A program made the translations under genes and the position numbers. This document shows positions 37,922 through 46,297 of a DNA stretch of 64,000 nucleotides, piece after piece (the stretch's first letter is position 1; each line of letters opens with the position of its first letter). The notes under the pieces were generated by a model. It saw only the letters and a program-made list of their open reading frames with translations, made no database searches and was not told the DNA's origin. The stretch is from Lactobacillus selangorensis (GTDB taxonomy: Bacteria > Bacillota > Bacilli > Lactobacillales > Lactobacillaceae), in the NCBI RefSeq assembly GCF_001437205.1, contig NZ_JQAZ01000005.1, forward strand, positions 98,755 to 162,754. The letters run 5' to 3'.

Positions 37922-38138
37922 TTTTTAACCTCTTTATATTTAATCAGGCACCCTGAATAAATATATAATAAGGGGACCTGATTAAAATGTCAAGCGTTAT
38001 CCAAAAGAAACCTATGCTGAAGTCTTTTTTAATTTCAACGTAACGATTGCTAAATCTGCAAGCATCCCAATAAAAAGCTTTCTTTCTGGTGTCCAAGAAT
38101 TACAATATGAAATGAATAAACATTTGGGAGGATTCAAT

Positions 38139-38612
38139 ATGTATTCAATCGGTGACGTTGCCAAAAAACTAAATATCAGTACATCCGCACTTCGTTTTTA
38201 TGATCGGCAGGGTTTATTGCCGTTTGAACAACGGGACGCTGCAGGCAGACGGCAATTCAGAGAACAGGATTTAAACCTGATTGAAGCAATCGCTTGTTTT
38301 AAAGAAGGTCATGTCCCTGTCAAAGACATTGCCACTTTTATTCAATACTGTATGGAGGGCGATTCCTCACTGCAAAAACGGTACGCGCTCATTTCAAAGG
38401 AATCTGACGATCTGGCTCAAAAAATTGCTGTCCTACAAAAGGATTACGATTATCTGCAGTATAAAAAATGGTATTTTAAGACTGCCGTGCAGGCAGGTAC
38501 CGAAAAGATTCATTTCATCAAAGATAGTAATTTCGTGGATCCGCAAGCACGCAAGGATTTCGAAAAATTATATCAGGATAAACAGAAACGCCAAAATCTG
38601 GTCGATTTCTAA
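38139..38612 (+). CDS. MerR-family transcriptional regulator
   Basis: A 157-residue regulator. The MerR DNA-binding domain (MYSIGDVAKKLNISTSALRFYD) is followed by a coiled dimerisation helix. No cysteine metal site is seen, so the signal is probably organic. GGGAGG lies before ATG 38139. It diverges from the DrrAB-type genes. Confidence 0.9.
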   Translation: MYSIGDVAKKLNISTSALRFYDRQGLLPFEQRDAAGRRQFREQDLNLIEAIACFKEGHVPVKDIATFIQYCMEGDSSLQKRYALISKESDDLAQKIAVLQKDYDYLQYKKWYFKTAVQAGTEKIHFIKDSNFVDPQARKDFEKLYQDKQKRQNLVDF

Positions 38613-38661
38613 CTTGATTTAAACAGCTTCTTAAGCAGATAAAATAACGAGGAGATGACAT

Positions 38662-38734
38662 AAGTGTCTCTTTCACGAAAAATGACTCTTTCAATGCAAT
38701 TTTTGCATTGAAAGAGTCATTTTTGTTTGAACAG
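38662..38734. repeat. Left copy of a 73-bp inverted repeat containing a hairpin
   Basis: It opens AAGTGTCTCTTTCACG and ends TTTTTGTTTGAACAG. Its core is a near-perfect hairpin (TGACTCTTTCAATGCA and complement) with A- and T-runs that can end transcription from both sides. The complement of the element at 40111-40183 matches it over the full 73 bases, except for one flank base and the hairpin loop. Confidence 0.85.
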
Positions 38735-38768
38735 CATAAATCTGCGAAACGCAGTTGCCATCTGGCAT

Positions 38769-39800
38769 TTACTGCGCATCTGCCAATGTGTGAATGCCCT
38801 GCTCCAGCAGGTGAATCTGATAAATGGTTTCTTCATCTTTGACCGTCTTGGGCTTGCCGTTCATAATCGAATCATACAAACCAGCATAAACACGACTGTA
38901 ATCGCCTATTTCACTGACAACTGCCCCTTGGTGATATTGACCATCCTCATCGAGATACGTCAATTGGCCGTAGTCTTCAGGTCGGTCGCGTCCAAAATCA
39001 GGATGATTCGGCATATAGAAATGCTTCAAATCAATTTCCTGCCGGTCCATATTCTGTTTCACAAAAACGCCTTTTTTCCCATAAACCGTGAAACTCGGGC
39101 GGGGAAGCAAACGGAAATAACTCGACTTGACCGCCACTTTTGTCATGCCATAATCCAGGTCAATATCAAAATAGTCATTCATCCGATGCCGGCCTAGCAA
39201 TTGACGCACATCATAGTGAACCCGGTCCGCCTTTCCAAAATAAGCGATAATCTGATCCAGCGTATGGCAAGCATGCCCATATAAAAAACCATTCAGAATG
39301 CTGAATTCATGAACGGATTCAGGGACTTGCGGCCGGAAATAATCATAAGTCGATTCAAGCTCCAAAATGTCGCCCAATTTGCCGCTTTCAATCACTTTTT
39401 TAACCGTTAGAAAGTCTGAGTCGTAGCGCCGATTTTGATAACATTGAATCAGCAGATTCTTTTGCTTGGCCAGTGAAAATAATTCACGTGCCTCAGCTTC
39501 TGTTTCAGTAAATGGTTTTTCAACCAAAACGTTTTTGCCATGATTCAGCACCTCTTTTGCAAGTTGATAATGCACATTGGCCGGCACTGACAAGACCACT
39601 AAATCAATTGTCGGATCCTGATAAATGTCCGCAATGTCAGTCGTATAATGCACGTGCGGAATTTTCGCCCAAGTATCCCTAATATGCGGTGCATAAATCG
39701 TTTTAATCGCAATCTGATCTTTTAGCTTTAACGCAAACGGAATGTGATAACGATTGGCACTTTTACCATTTCCGATATAGGCAATTGTCATTTTTTTCAT
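38769..39800 (-). CDS. Gfo/Idh/MocA-family NAD(P) oxidoreductase
   Basis: A 343-residue dehydrogenase. The Rossmann start is AYIGNGKSANRYH. VEKPFTETEAEA near residue 93 carries the conserved EKP motif. The C-terminal domain includes GHACHTLDQI with the active-site His. The family oxidises sugars or inositols; the substrate is unknown. GAGGAG precedes the ATG. The gene stands alone between two 73-bp inverted repeats (38662 and 40111). Confidence 0.88.
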   Translation of the reverse strand: MKKMTIAYIGNGKSANRYHIPFALKLKDQIAIKTIYAPHIRDTWAKIPHVHYTTDIADIYQDPTIDLVVLSVPANVHYQLAKEVLNHGKNVLVEKPFTETEAEARELFSLAKQKNLLIQCYQNRRYDSDFLTVKKVIESGKLGDILELESTYDYFRPQVPESVHEFSILNGFLYGHACHTLDQIIAYFGKADRVHYDVRQLLGRHRMNDYFDIDLDYGMTKVAVKSSYFRLLPRPSFTVYGKKGVFVKQNMDRQEIDLKHFYMPNHPDFGRDRPEDYGQLTYLDEDGQYHQGAVVSEIGDYSRVYAGLYDSIMNGKPKTVKDEETIYQIHLLEQGIHTLADAQ

Positions 39801-40198
39801 ATAAACGTCTCCTCAATCTCACTATACAAGTTTTCGCGAAGCTCAGAAACATTTTTAAAAAGATGGGTCATTCATTTTAAAAATTCATCCATGATCAACC
39901 TAAAATTAAACATTTTGTTCAAAACGCAGATGTGTCAATTTCTATTAAAGGCCTAGCTCGATTAGCTGCCAAACCGTCTCAAAACGTTGCTGATACATGG
40001 AGTCATTCTAAGTCGCCTGAAATTCGCTCAGCATGAAAATACTCATCGTACTTAAAATAGCTGCGGCGCGATGTGAAAACCAGATGGCTGCCGTATTTAA
40101 CAAGTTTCTCCTGTTCAAACAAAAATGACTCTTTCAATGCAATTTTTGCATTGAAAGAGTCATTTTTCATGAAAGAGACACTTAACAGTCGCACTTTT
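39801..40198. other. Intergenic region with repeat and probable gene remnants
   Basis: About 400 bases. It holds the right inverted repeat (40111-40183). A minus-strand frame (about 40003-40110) ends ...YFKYDEYFHAERISGD and looks like a degraded gene end, since its upstream part is repeat and niaP sequence. I cannot name the source gene. Confidence 0.4.
40111..40183. repeat. Right copy of the 73-bp inverted repeat
   Basis: Opposite orientation to 38662-38734: starts CTGTTCAAACAAAAATGAC and ends CATGAAAGAGACACTT. Its hairpin also serves as terminator of the niaP gene (stop at 40199). Confidence 0.85.
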
Positions 40199-41404
40199 TT
40201 AATCGCGTTGTAGTTTTTCAGTCGACTGCTTGGTTTCAGTGCCCAAGACAGAAACGGTTCCTGCGGCAATAATGATCGCCACGAAGAAAATAATGAAGAT
40301 AACAGCAATTGACACCTTTGCTTGCAGCAGATAGCCTACTAAGACCGGTCCTAAAATACCACCGATTCGGCCAACACCTGCCGCAATCCCAGTGCCGGTG
40401 CCACGAATATCAGCCGGATATTGTTCGGGTGAATAAGCATACAAGGCACCCCAGGCCCCTAAATTGAAAAATGAAAGCAGCATGCCTGCAATCAGCAGAA
40501 TAGCTAATGACTGTGCCCAGCCAAACACGATCGCCGCCAGAGCTGCTCCGACCAGGAAAAAGACCAATGTGGCTTTGCGGCCCCATTTTTCAATGCACCA
40601 AGCCGCCATAAAATAACCAGGCAGCTGGGCTAAGGTCATGATCATCACATAGCCGAAACTCTGTACGATTGAATAACCACGCATCACTAACACACTCGGC
40701 AGCCATAAGAACATCCCATAATAGGAGAAGACGACCATGAACCAAACAATCCATAACATCAGCGTGGCCCGTCTATGTTCGGGACTGAATAATTGTGCCA
40801 AGCGAACCGGCAACGGCAGTTTTTTTACGCTGCGCACTGACTTGGGCGCATGCCGTTTCAAAGAAGAACGCAAGAACAAGGCATAAAGAGCTGTTAAGGA
40901 AGTCAACAACAGCGCCGCACGCCAGCCGAATCTTGGAATCAGCAGATACGAAACGACTGCTGCGACTAACCAGCCGCCTGCCCAAAAGCTTTCCAGCAGA
41001 ACAACTGTGCGACCACGAACGGCTTCTGGAGCATTTTCAGAAACCAGTGTGGAAGCGACTGGCAGCTCGCCGCCTAATCCGCAACCAATCAAAAAGCGCA
41101 ACATCAAGAAAAGCAGGTAGCTGGACACCAATGCTGAGAGACCGTTAAAAATGGAAAAAGTCAGCAAACTGAAAATCAAAACACTTTGTCGGCTGTAACG
41201 ATCGGCCAAGATTCCAAAAACGACCGCCCCGATTGCCATTCCTAATGAACTGACACTGCCGATTAATCCCGCCTGTGCACTAGTCAGATGCCATTCCTTA
41301 GTCACTGCCGTGATCACAAAGGACAACATCCCCACATCCATTGCATCAAATAACCAGGCAAACCCCGCTGAAGCCAATAACTTGTGATAACTTGCTTGTT
41401 TCAA
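40199..41404 (-). CDS. niaP: Niacin transporter NiaP (MFS)
   Basis: A 401-residue major facilitator with twelve helices. The opening AGFAWLFDAMDVGMLSF and motif A FGILADRYSRQS fit NiaP of Bacilli, which imports nicotinate/nicotinamide. The assignment is strengthened by the adjacent NiaR repressor and two NiaR-like operators upstream. It starts at TTG 41404 after GAGGTG. The neighbouring AAHS aromatic-acid transporters are the main alternative. Confidence 0.87.
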   Translation of the reverse strand: MKQASYHKLLASAGFAWLFDAMDVGMLSFVITAVTKEWHLTSAQAGLIGSVSSLGMAIGAVVFGILADRYSRQSVLIFSLLTFSIFNGLSALVSSYLLFLMLRFLIGCGLGGELPVASTLVSENAPEAVRGRTVVLLESFWAGGWLVAAVVSYLLIPRFGWRAALLLTSLTALYALFLRSSLKRHAPKSVRSVKKLPLPVRLAQLFSPEHRRATLMLWIVWFMVVFSYYGMFLWLPSVLVMRGYSIVQSFGYVMIMTLAQLPGYFMAAWCIEKWGRKATLVFFLVGAALAAIVFGWAQSLAILLIAGMLLSFFNLGAWGALYAYSPEQYPADIRGTGTGIAAGVGRIGGILGPVLVGYLLQAKVSIAVIFIIFFVAIIIAAGTVSVLGTETKQSTEKLQRD

Positions 41405-41419
41405 ATCGCACCTCGTTTA

Positions 41420-41435
41420 ACGTGTCAAGACACTT
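41420..41435. promoter_or_regulatory. NiaR operator, proximal site
   Basis: GTGTCAAGACAC (41422-41433) is an inverted repeat with an AA centre, just upstream of the niaP start. The same core is found at 41490-41501. Confidence 0.75.
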
Positions 41436-41481
41436 TATGATGCAATTATAGCAATGAAATCTTGCTTAATCAATAGCTAAT

Positions 41482-41509
41482 AATAATTAGTGTCAAGACA
41501 CTAATTATT
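41482..41509. promoter_or_regulatory. NiaR operator, distal site (28-bp palindrome)
   Basis: Thirteen-base arms are perfectly complementary around an AA centre; the core is TAGTGTCAAGACACTA. It covers the niaR stop codon (41505-41507) and lies about 85 bases before niaP. Confidence 0.8.
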
Positions 41510-42014
41510 GATATAAATATCCGGCTTGGTCCAAGGCTGCTCGAATCTCATCGATTTGAGCAGCAGTATCCGCCATAATCGTATGTGTATGAATCCCATT
41601 GGTCAGTTCGCTCAGCAAATGTCCATCGTCCGCTTGCATTTTCGTCACAAATGACTTGACATCGGCTAAACTGCTGACATTGAGCTGTCCGACCAGGATG
41701 CCATACAAAGGATGTGCAATTTCAACATCCTTGATAGTCCCGCCATGATTGACCACAAGACTCATTTCATCAGCCGTTTGATCCGGAAAGTGCCGGCACA
41801 CCAGCTTGATCACGTGCTGTTCTGCCGGCGCATATTCATACCCACGTGGTGTTGGGACAATCTTTTCCCCGCTAGCACGCAGCAAGGCAATATCGCCAAC
41901 AATCGTCTGCCGGCTCACCCCAAAGCGATGCGCCAAATGGCTGGCTGTGATCGGTGCCTCTGATGCATGTAATAAATTTTGCAGTTCCAGACGTCTTTTA
42001 TTATTATCTGCCAA
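41505..42014 (-). CDS. niaR: NiaR transcriptional repressor of niacin/NAD genes
   Basis: A 169-residue protein. The N-terminal HTH is at about residues 5-60 (ASHLAHRFGVSRQTIVGDIALL), followed by the 3H domain with conserved histidines in VVNHGG, EIAHPLYG and GIHTHTI. The family binds nicotinic acid and represses niacin uptake and NAD synthesis genes. It starts at TTG 42014 with AAAAGGAG upstream. niaP follows on the same strand with two palindromic operators between. Confidence 0.93.
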   Translation of the reverse strand: MADNNKRRLELQNLLHASEAPITASHLAHRFGVSRQTIVGDIALLRASGEKIVPTPRGYEYAPAEQHVIKLVCRHFPDQTADEMSLVVNHGGTIKDVEIAHPLYGILVGQLNVSSLADVKSFVTKMQADDGHLLSELTNGIHTHTIMADTAAQIDEIRAALDQAGYLYQ

Positions 42015-42113
42015 AGTGATTCTCCTTTTTATTGTCGTTCACTCTTATTTTACTTGTCCAGCCGCATTTTGAACATCGAATAAAAACAATTTTCGTAGTT
42101 CCTGATGGCGAAC

Positions 42114-42313
42114 ATGAGCGGCAAATTGCCGAAAAAGTGAATCCGCCAGTCATGGAACTCCTTTTTGCCACCCTCATGCTGATTCCGTTATTCTTGCCCA
42201 CAATGTGGTTTGCCAATACATCATGGCTGAACATCCTTGTGCAAATTATCTTATTCACAGCCGGCATCTTGTTTGCTTCGAATATTTATTATTATTGCTT
42301 ATGGAAAAAATAG
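42114..42313 (+). pseudogene. Probable fragment of a membrane protein
   Basis: The readable part (EHERQIAEKVNPPVMELL onward) has two helices and a short basic end (YYYCLWKK). The open frame extends back to 42032, but that section overlaps the niaR leader and has no ribosome binding site. It looks like the 3' end of a lost gene, or a very small membrane protein starting at ATG 42152. The family is not recognised. Confidence 0.4.
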
Positions 42314-42347
42314 AATCGCGTTTAATCAAAAAGAGCGCATGACATAC

Positions 42348-42393
42348 AAAAACAGCTTCTTAAATGCAAAAATCACATTTAAGAAACTATTTT
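42348..42393. terminator. Hairpin terminator
   Basis: TTCTTAAATG pairs with CATTTAAGAA, with A- and T-runs outside. It fits the end of the minus-strand hydrolase gene and of the fragment before it. Confidence 0.65.
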
Positions 42394-42435
42394 CGTTTCG
42401 ATATTAAATTCGTAATTGCGAACACTAAAGCTGTG

Positions 42436-43275
42436 TCAGGCAAACATGTCGATTATCATTTTGGCAATCGTCTGATATTGCGATTCCAAGGCAAAGTGTC
42501 CCGCATCTAGCAGGTGAATTTCACTGTTGGAATCATCATTCTTGAAAGATTCAGCACCAGCCGGAATAAAGCTAGGATCATTTTTGCCCCACGCAGCCAA
42601 TAGTTGCGGCTGATATTGACGTAAGTATGCTTGAAACTGAGGGTATAAGGCGACATTCGTCTGATAATCATAAATCAAATCAGATTGCCGATTCGAATAA
42701 TCGTTTGAATGAGTGTAGTAAATATCCAACGAATAACCATCCGGCGAAATAGAACCTGGCTTTTCACCATTTGTATATTGCCCAATGATGGTTGCAGGTG
42801 CAAAGGCCGAAGTTAACTTTTGACGGACTGCTGGTGTCGGATTAGCCCAATATTCAGCCCGTTTCGCCCATTTAGGACCGAGCCCTGCTTGATAAACATT
42901 GCCATTTTGGCTGACAATGCCTAAAATCTTGTCAGGATGCGCAGCGGCAATTCTAAATCCGATTGGCGCACCATAATCAAACACATACAGGTAAAATGTG
43001 TCCAAATGCATAGCCGTAATGAACTTTTGAACATATTCAGTTAAATGGTCGAACGTATAAGTAAAGTCCGTTGTCAAAGGCGCATCCGACTGGCCAAAGC
43101 CAATCAAATCCGGCGCAATGACATGAAAATGCGCCGCCAAAAGCGGCATTAAATTGCGAAACATGGCACTCGAAGTTGGGAAACCGTGTAATAACAAGAA
43201 ATCGGGTTTACTCGTATCTTCACTTTCACGGTAAAACACATTCAACCCGTCTAAGTTGATTTTTGCATATTTCAT
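42436..43275 (-). CDS. Alpha/beta hydrolase, epoxide hydrolase / dehalogenase type
   Basis: A 279-residue hydrolase. HGFPTSSAMF near residue 30 is the oxyanion region. The nucleophile elbow reads VFDYGAP, so the nucleophile is Asp, as in epoxide hydrolases and haloalkane dehalogenases, not Ser. The acid lies in GKNDPSF and the His in DAGHFALE. The substrate is unknown. No signal peptide is seen, so it is cytosolic. It is a single gene. Confidence 0.85.
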   Translation of the reverse strand: MKYAKINLDGLNVFYRESEDTSKPDFLLLHGFPTSSAMFRNLMPLLAAHFHVIAPDLIGFGQSDAPLTTDFTYTFDHLTEYVQKFITAMHLDTFYLYVFDYGAPIGFRIAAAHPDKILGIVSQNGNVYQAGLGPKWAKRAEYWANPTPAVRQKLTSAFAPATIIGQYTNGEKPGSISPDGYSLDIYYTHSNDYSNRQSDLIYDYQTNVALYPQFQAYLRQYQPQLLAAWGKNDPSFIPAGAESFKNDDSNSEIHLLDAGHFALESQYQTIAKMIIDMFA

Positions 43276-43384
43276 TTTGAACGCATCTTTTCATATCATT
43301 TCCGATTTTTTTTGGTCAAAATCTGTCTACAGATGCTCATTCCCCATCATGATTTAGGAATAAGCTGGTTTTGTTATTTCATAT

Positions 43385-44239
43385 CTAATCTCTAAAAATG
43401 GGCAGCTGGGCTAACGCATGATTCAGGTGGATGGCATCCCACGGCATCGGCTCAGCGAGCGTCAATCCGACCAAATCGGCTGCCTCAGAAACAGCCCTCA
43501 ATAAATAAGTCACCTGTTTCAAAGTCATTTCACCAATGGCCGCCCCGAATTGAGCCGAATCCAAGTAAGGCCGGGCCGGTAAAATTGACCGAAAATCAGC
43601 CGGCGACAAGACATCGAGATCCCAATGAATGGCGACCTGTTCGATTTGGTTGGCTTTAATCCAAGTCAAAATCGGCTGATTTGTCTTAGCTAATTGTTGC
43701 GGGGTCGCATAGTCGATCGCCAAATCCTTCACAGCTTGATCCATTGGACGCAGCTGTTCGTATTCAAGTCCGGCCAGCATGACATGACTGGGTTGCAACG
43801 GATTCTGGCTGTTAAAATCGCGAGCTCCTTTGCCTAACAAGTTGGCTAAGACCATCTCATGCAGATGCTGAGACTGCTGCTCATTGGAAATATCCGGATG
43901 TGCATCGAGCCAAATGACCCCAAAATGTTCGCCATACTGATTATGCAAGTACTCAAATGGCGCTTCAGAAACAGAACAGTCGCCGCCTAAAGTAATCACC
44001 TTATCAGGTTTCTCAGTCGCTAAAATCGAACGGGTTGTTTCCATTTGCGCTAATAAAGTGCCTTTTCCATCGATTCGTTCCGTTTCGCTTTGTCGTTCAA
44101 ATCCCATATCGACAGGTACTTTGATTGTTTCAGCATTACCGTCTGGAACCAGTGCAGCCAGTATTTTTGCGCCCATAACATAGTTTGGATTCATGCCGCC
44201 CTGCCATTGCGGTATTTCAAGTCTGATTGTTTCACTCAT
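43385..44239 (-). CDS. Arginase/agmatinase-family (ureohydrolase) protein with GGDC site
   Basis: A 284-residue ureohydrolase-fold protein. Metal-site motifs DAHPDIS and HWDLDVLSP are intact. The first motif, normally GGDHS, reads GGDCS (Cys88), so one manganese ligand is replaced. Enzymes of this subgroup may use another metal or substrate. No arginine or agmatine genes are nearby. It could be an active amidohydrolase of unknown specificity. Confidence 0.8.
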   Translation of the reverse strand: MSETIRLEIPQWQGGMNPNYVMGAKILAALVPDGNAETIKVPVDMGFERQSETERIDGKGTLLAQMETTRSILATEKPDKVITLGGDCSVSEAPFEYLHNQYGEHFGVIWLDAHPDISNEQQSQHLHEMVLANLLGKGARDFNSQNPLQPSHVMLAGLEYEQLRPMDQAVKDLAIDYATPQQLAKTNQPILTWIKANQIEQVAIHWDLDVLSPADFRSILPARPYLDSAQFGAAIGEMTLKQVTYLLRAVSEAADLVGLTLAEPMPWDAIHLNHALAQLPIFRD

Positions 44240-44420
44240 TTTGCTTCACTCCCATCAATTCATCGCTTCGAGGTAATCATACCTTCATCGCCTTTTTCAA
44301 GCAACATTGACGGTTGTGGCGTGATATGCCGATCGACACCCCCTATAATGACACATAAATAGTGATTAAAACACAATCCAGCTTCCAATCAATTATAATA
44401 ATTGGGGGAGGTTGTCAGTT

Positions 44421-45524
44421 ATGAACAAAAAATTACTGTTGCCAATTATTATCGTTTTATTACTGCTTTCCGGATGCCACACCGTACAAAAAGTTGCGTT
44501 ACATAATGGTAATGGAACTACGACAGTAACCGAAAAATTAACAGACGGAACAAACACGACGCCAGCGTATTACACACATACAGGTTTTATGAAGACATTG
44601 ATTCACAACTACCCCCAGCTGAAACAGAACTTGGATAATTCCACACGCCCGAACACTTATGTCATTCCCGGCCTGCGGCAAACAAAATCATTGCAGGTCA
44701 ATACCGGTAAAGTTGGCATCAGTAAAAAGATGGACCCACAAGGACTAGCTACTACTTATCATTACCTCATTATCTCCGCCTATAGTCATGATAAAAAATA
44801 TAACTCGGTCCTTTACATTCTTGATAAAAAAACGGGCCAATATTTACGCGAAATTGTTTTGCCCGACAATTCCCACGTTGGTGGAATTGCCTACGATTCC
44901 GTTACAAAACGACTGTGGGTTACAACCGAAAACCAGCGCAATCAAGCCACATTATCTTCATTAAGTGCACAAAAATTAAGAACGGTCTCATTCGCCAAAA
45001 CTCATCAGGTCGTTAAATTTGATCATAGTATCGTCTTACCAGGCGTCCCACGTTCTTCTTTTTTGACCTATCACCATAATGCGCTTTACGTCGGTTATTT
45101 TGGTGCCAATAAACAAGGACGATTTATTGCCTATCCGCTAACCAAAAATGGCTTACCTGACGTCAGCAAAGGAAGTCAGAAAGAATTACGTGGCACCGGC
45201 ACCCAATTGGGTAGCTATACGACTGATAAACAATTACAAGGGGTCGCTTTCTACCAGGGTAAAATCCTATTTTCACAATCCTACGGACCGCAAAGCTCGA
45301 AAATTATGAGCTTCGACAATGACGGGCAGAAATCCTGGATTGACTTTGACAACGATGATGTTCTCAATCAGGTGATTATGCCGCCTTATTTGGAGCAAAT
45401 CACCGTAGATGGCTCAAATCTTTACGCCATTTGTGAATCTGGAGCTGCCTATTATCGTAAAACCAAATTAAACTTTTATGCCGATCGTGTCATGAAATTC
45501 AAACTCAAAGATTTCGTTCAATAA
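44421..45524 (+). CDS. Secreted lipoprotein, possible beta-propeller
   Basis: A 367-residue lipoprotein. The signal peptide ends in a lipobox LLLSGC, so Cys (about residue 19) is lipidated and the protein sits on the outer membrane face. Repeated blades such as YNSVLYILDKKTGQYL, GGIAYDSVTKRLWV and NALYVGYFG suggest a beta-propeller. The start is ATG 44421 after GGGGGAGG. It stands 60 bases before a two-component system and may sense or bind envelope material for it. No enzymatic residue set is recognised. Confidence 0.78.
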   Translation: MNKKLLLPIIIVLLLLSGCHTVQKVALHNGNGTTTVTEKLTDGTNTTPAYYTHTGFMKTLIHNYPQLKQNLDNSTRPNTYVIPGLRQTKSLQVNTGKVGISKKMDPQGLATTYHYLIISAYSHDKKYNSVLYILDKKTGQYLREIVLPDNSHVGGIAYDSVTKRLWVTTENQRNQATLSSLSAQKLRTVSFAKTHQVVKFDHSIVLPGVPRSSFLTYHHNALYVGYFGANKQGRFIAYPLTKNGLPDVSKGSQKELRGTGTQLGSYTTDKQLQGVAFYQGKILFSQSYGPQSSKIMSFDNDGQKSWIDFDNDDVLNQVIMPPYLEQITVDGSNLYAICESGAAYYRKTKLNFYADRVMKFKLKDFVQ

Positions 45525-45536
45525 TTCTTTATTTTT

Positions 45537-45557
45537 TCGTAAGCAAAGTGTCGTAAG
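45537..45557 (+). promoter_or_regulatory. Direct repeat upstream of the response regulator gene
   Basis: TCGTAAG occurs at 45537-45543 and 45551-45557, a 14-base period, each followed by an AAAG-like extension. It could be an autoregulatory site of the adjacent OmpR-type regulator. Confidence 0.35.
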
Positions 45558-45586
45558 ATAAAGGAAAAAGTTGGAGGCTTTTGCGT

Positions 45587-46285
45587 ATGGATCAAACGGT
45601 TTTACTCGTTGAAGACGAAAAAGGATTGGTGGATTCCCTATCGACTGAATTTCAATTTGAGGGTTATCAAGTTTTGACGGCTGAGGATGGTTTGAGTGCC
45701 GTTAAAATTTTTGAAGATCATGCCGATCAAATCAACTTGATTATTTTAGATTGGATGCTGCCCAAATTAGACGGATTAGGCGTTTTACGCCGCATTCGCC
45801 GCACTAGCGATGTGCCGATCATCATGCTGACGGCTCGTGATTATACTGGCGATAAAGTGGCCGGTCTAACCAGCGGCGCCGATGATTATGTTACCAAGCC
45901 CTTCGACATCGAAGAATTATTGGCACGCATGCAAGTCGTTTTAAGAAGGCCGCGAATTGCTCAGACTCAAGTCAAACAATCCTTCTATCAGCTTGATGAT
46001 TTAACACTAGACACAAACAAACGAGAGGTGACACGGGGCACACATCACATCCAACTGACTCAGCGCGAGTTTAAATTACTTTTGGAAATGTTTAAAGACG
46101 TCGGTAAAACCTTTACACGTGATGAATTATTAGATGCCGTCTGGGGCACCGACTTCGAAGGACAGCCCAATATTGTCGATGTATACATTCGTTATTTACG
46201 CAATAAAATCGATCATTTCGACGGTGAAAAAAAATTGATTCATACGGTTCGAGGCGTCGGTTATACATTAGCCATCAATAACTAA
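45587..46285 (+). CDS. OmpR-family response regulator
   Basis: A 232-residue response regulator. The receiver domain has the acidic pair (EDE near residue 10), the phospho-acceptor Asp in ILDWMLPKLDG and Lys in VTKPFD. The C-terminal winged helix is typical (LTQREFKLLLEM, VDVYIRYLRNKID). The start is ATG 45587 with GGAGG upstream. It is paired with the histidine kinase 12 bases on. Targets may include the glycosyltransferase operon directly downstream. Confidence 0.93.
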   Translation: MDQTVLLVEDEKGLVDSLSTEFQFEGYQVLTAEDGLSAVKIFEDHADQINLIILDWMLPKLDGLGVLRRIRRTSDVPIIMLTARDYTGDKVAGLTSGADDYVTKPFDIEELLARMQVVLRRPRIAQTQVKQSFYQLDDLTLDTNKREVTRGTHHIQLTQREFKLLLEMFKDVGKTFTRDELLDAVWGTDFEGQPNIVDVYIRYLRNKIDHFDGEKKLIHTVRGVGYTLAINN

Positions 46286-46297
46286 GGAGTCTGCAAA

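Noticed and set aside
38680..38722. CRISPR-like or REP array
   Set aside because: Only two copies of the hairpin element exist here, far apart and inverted; no regular spacers.
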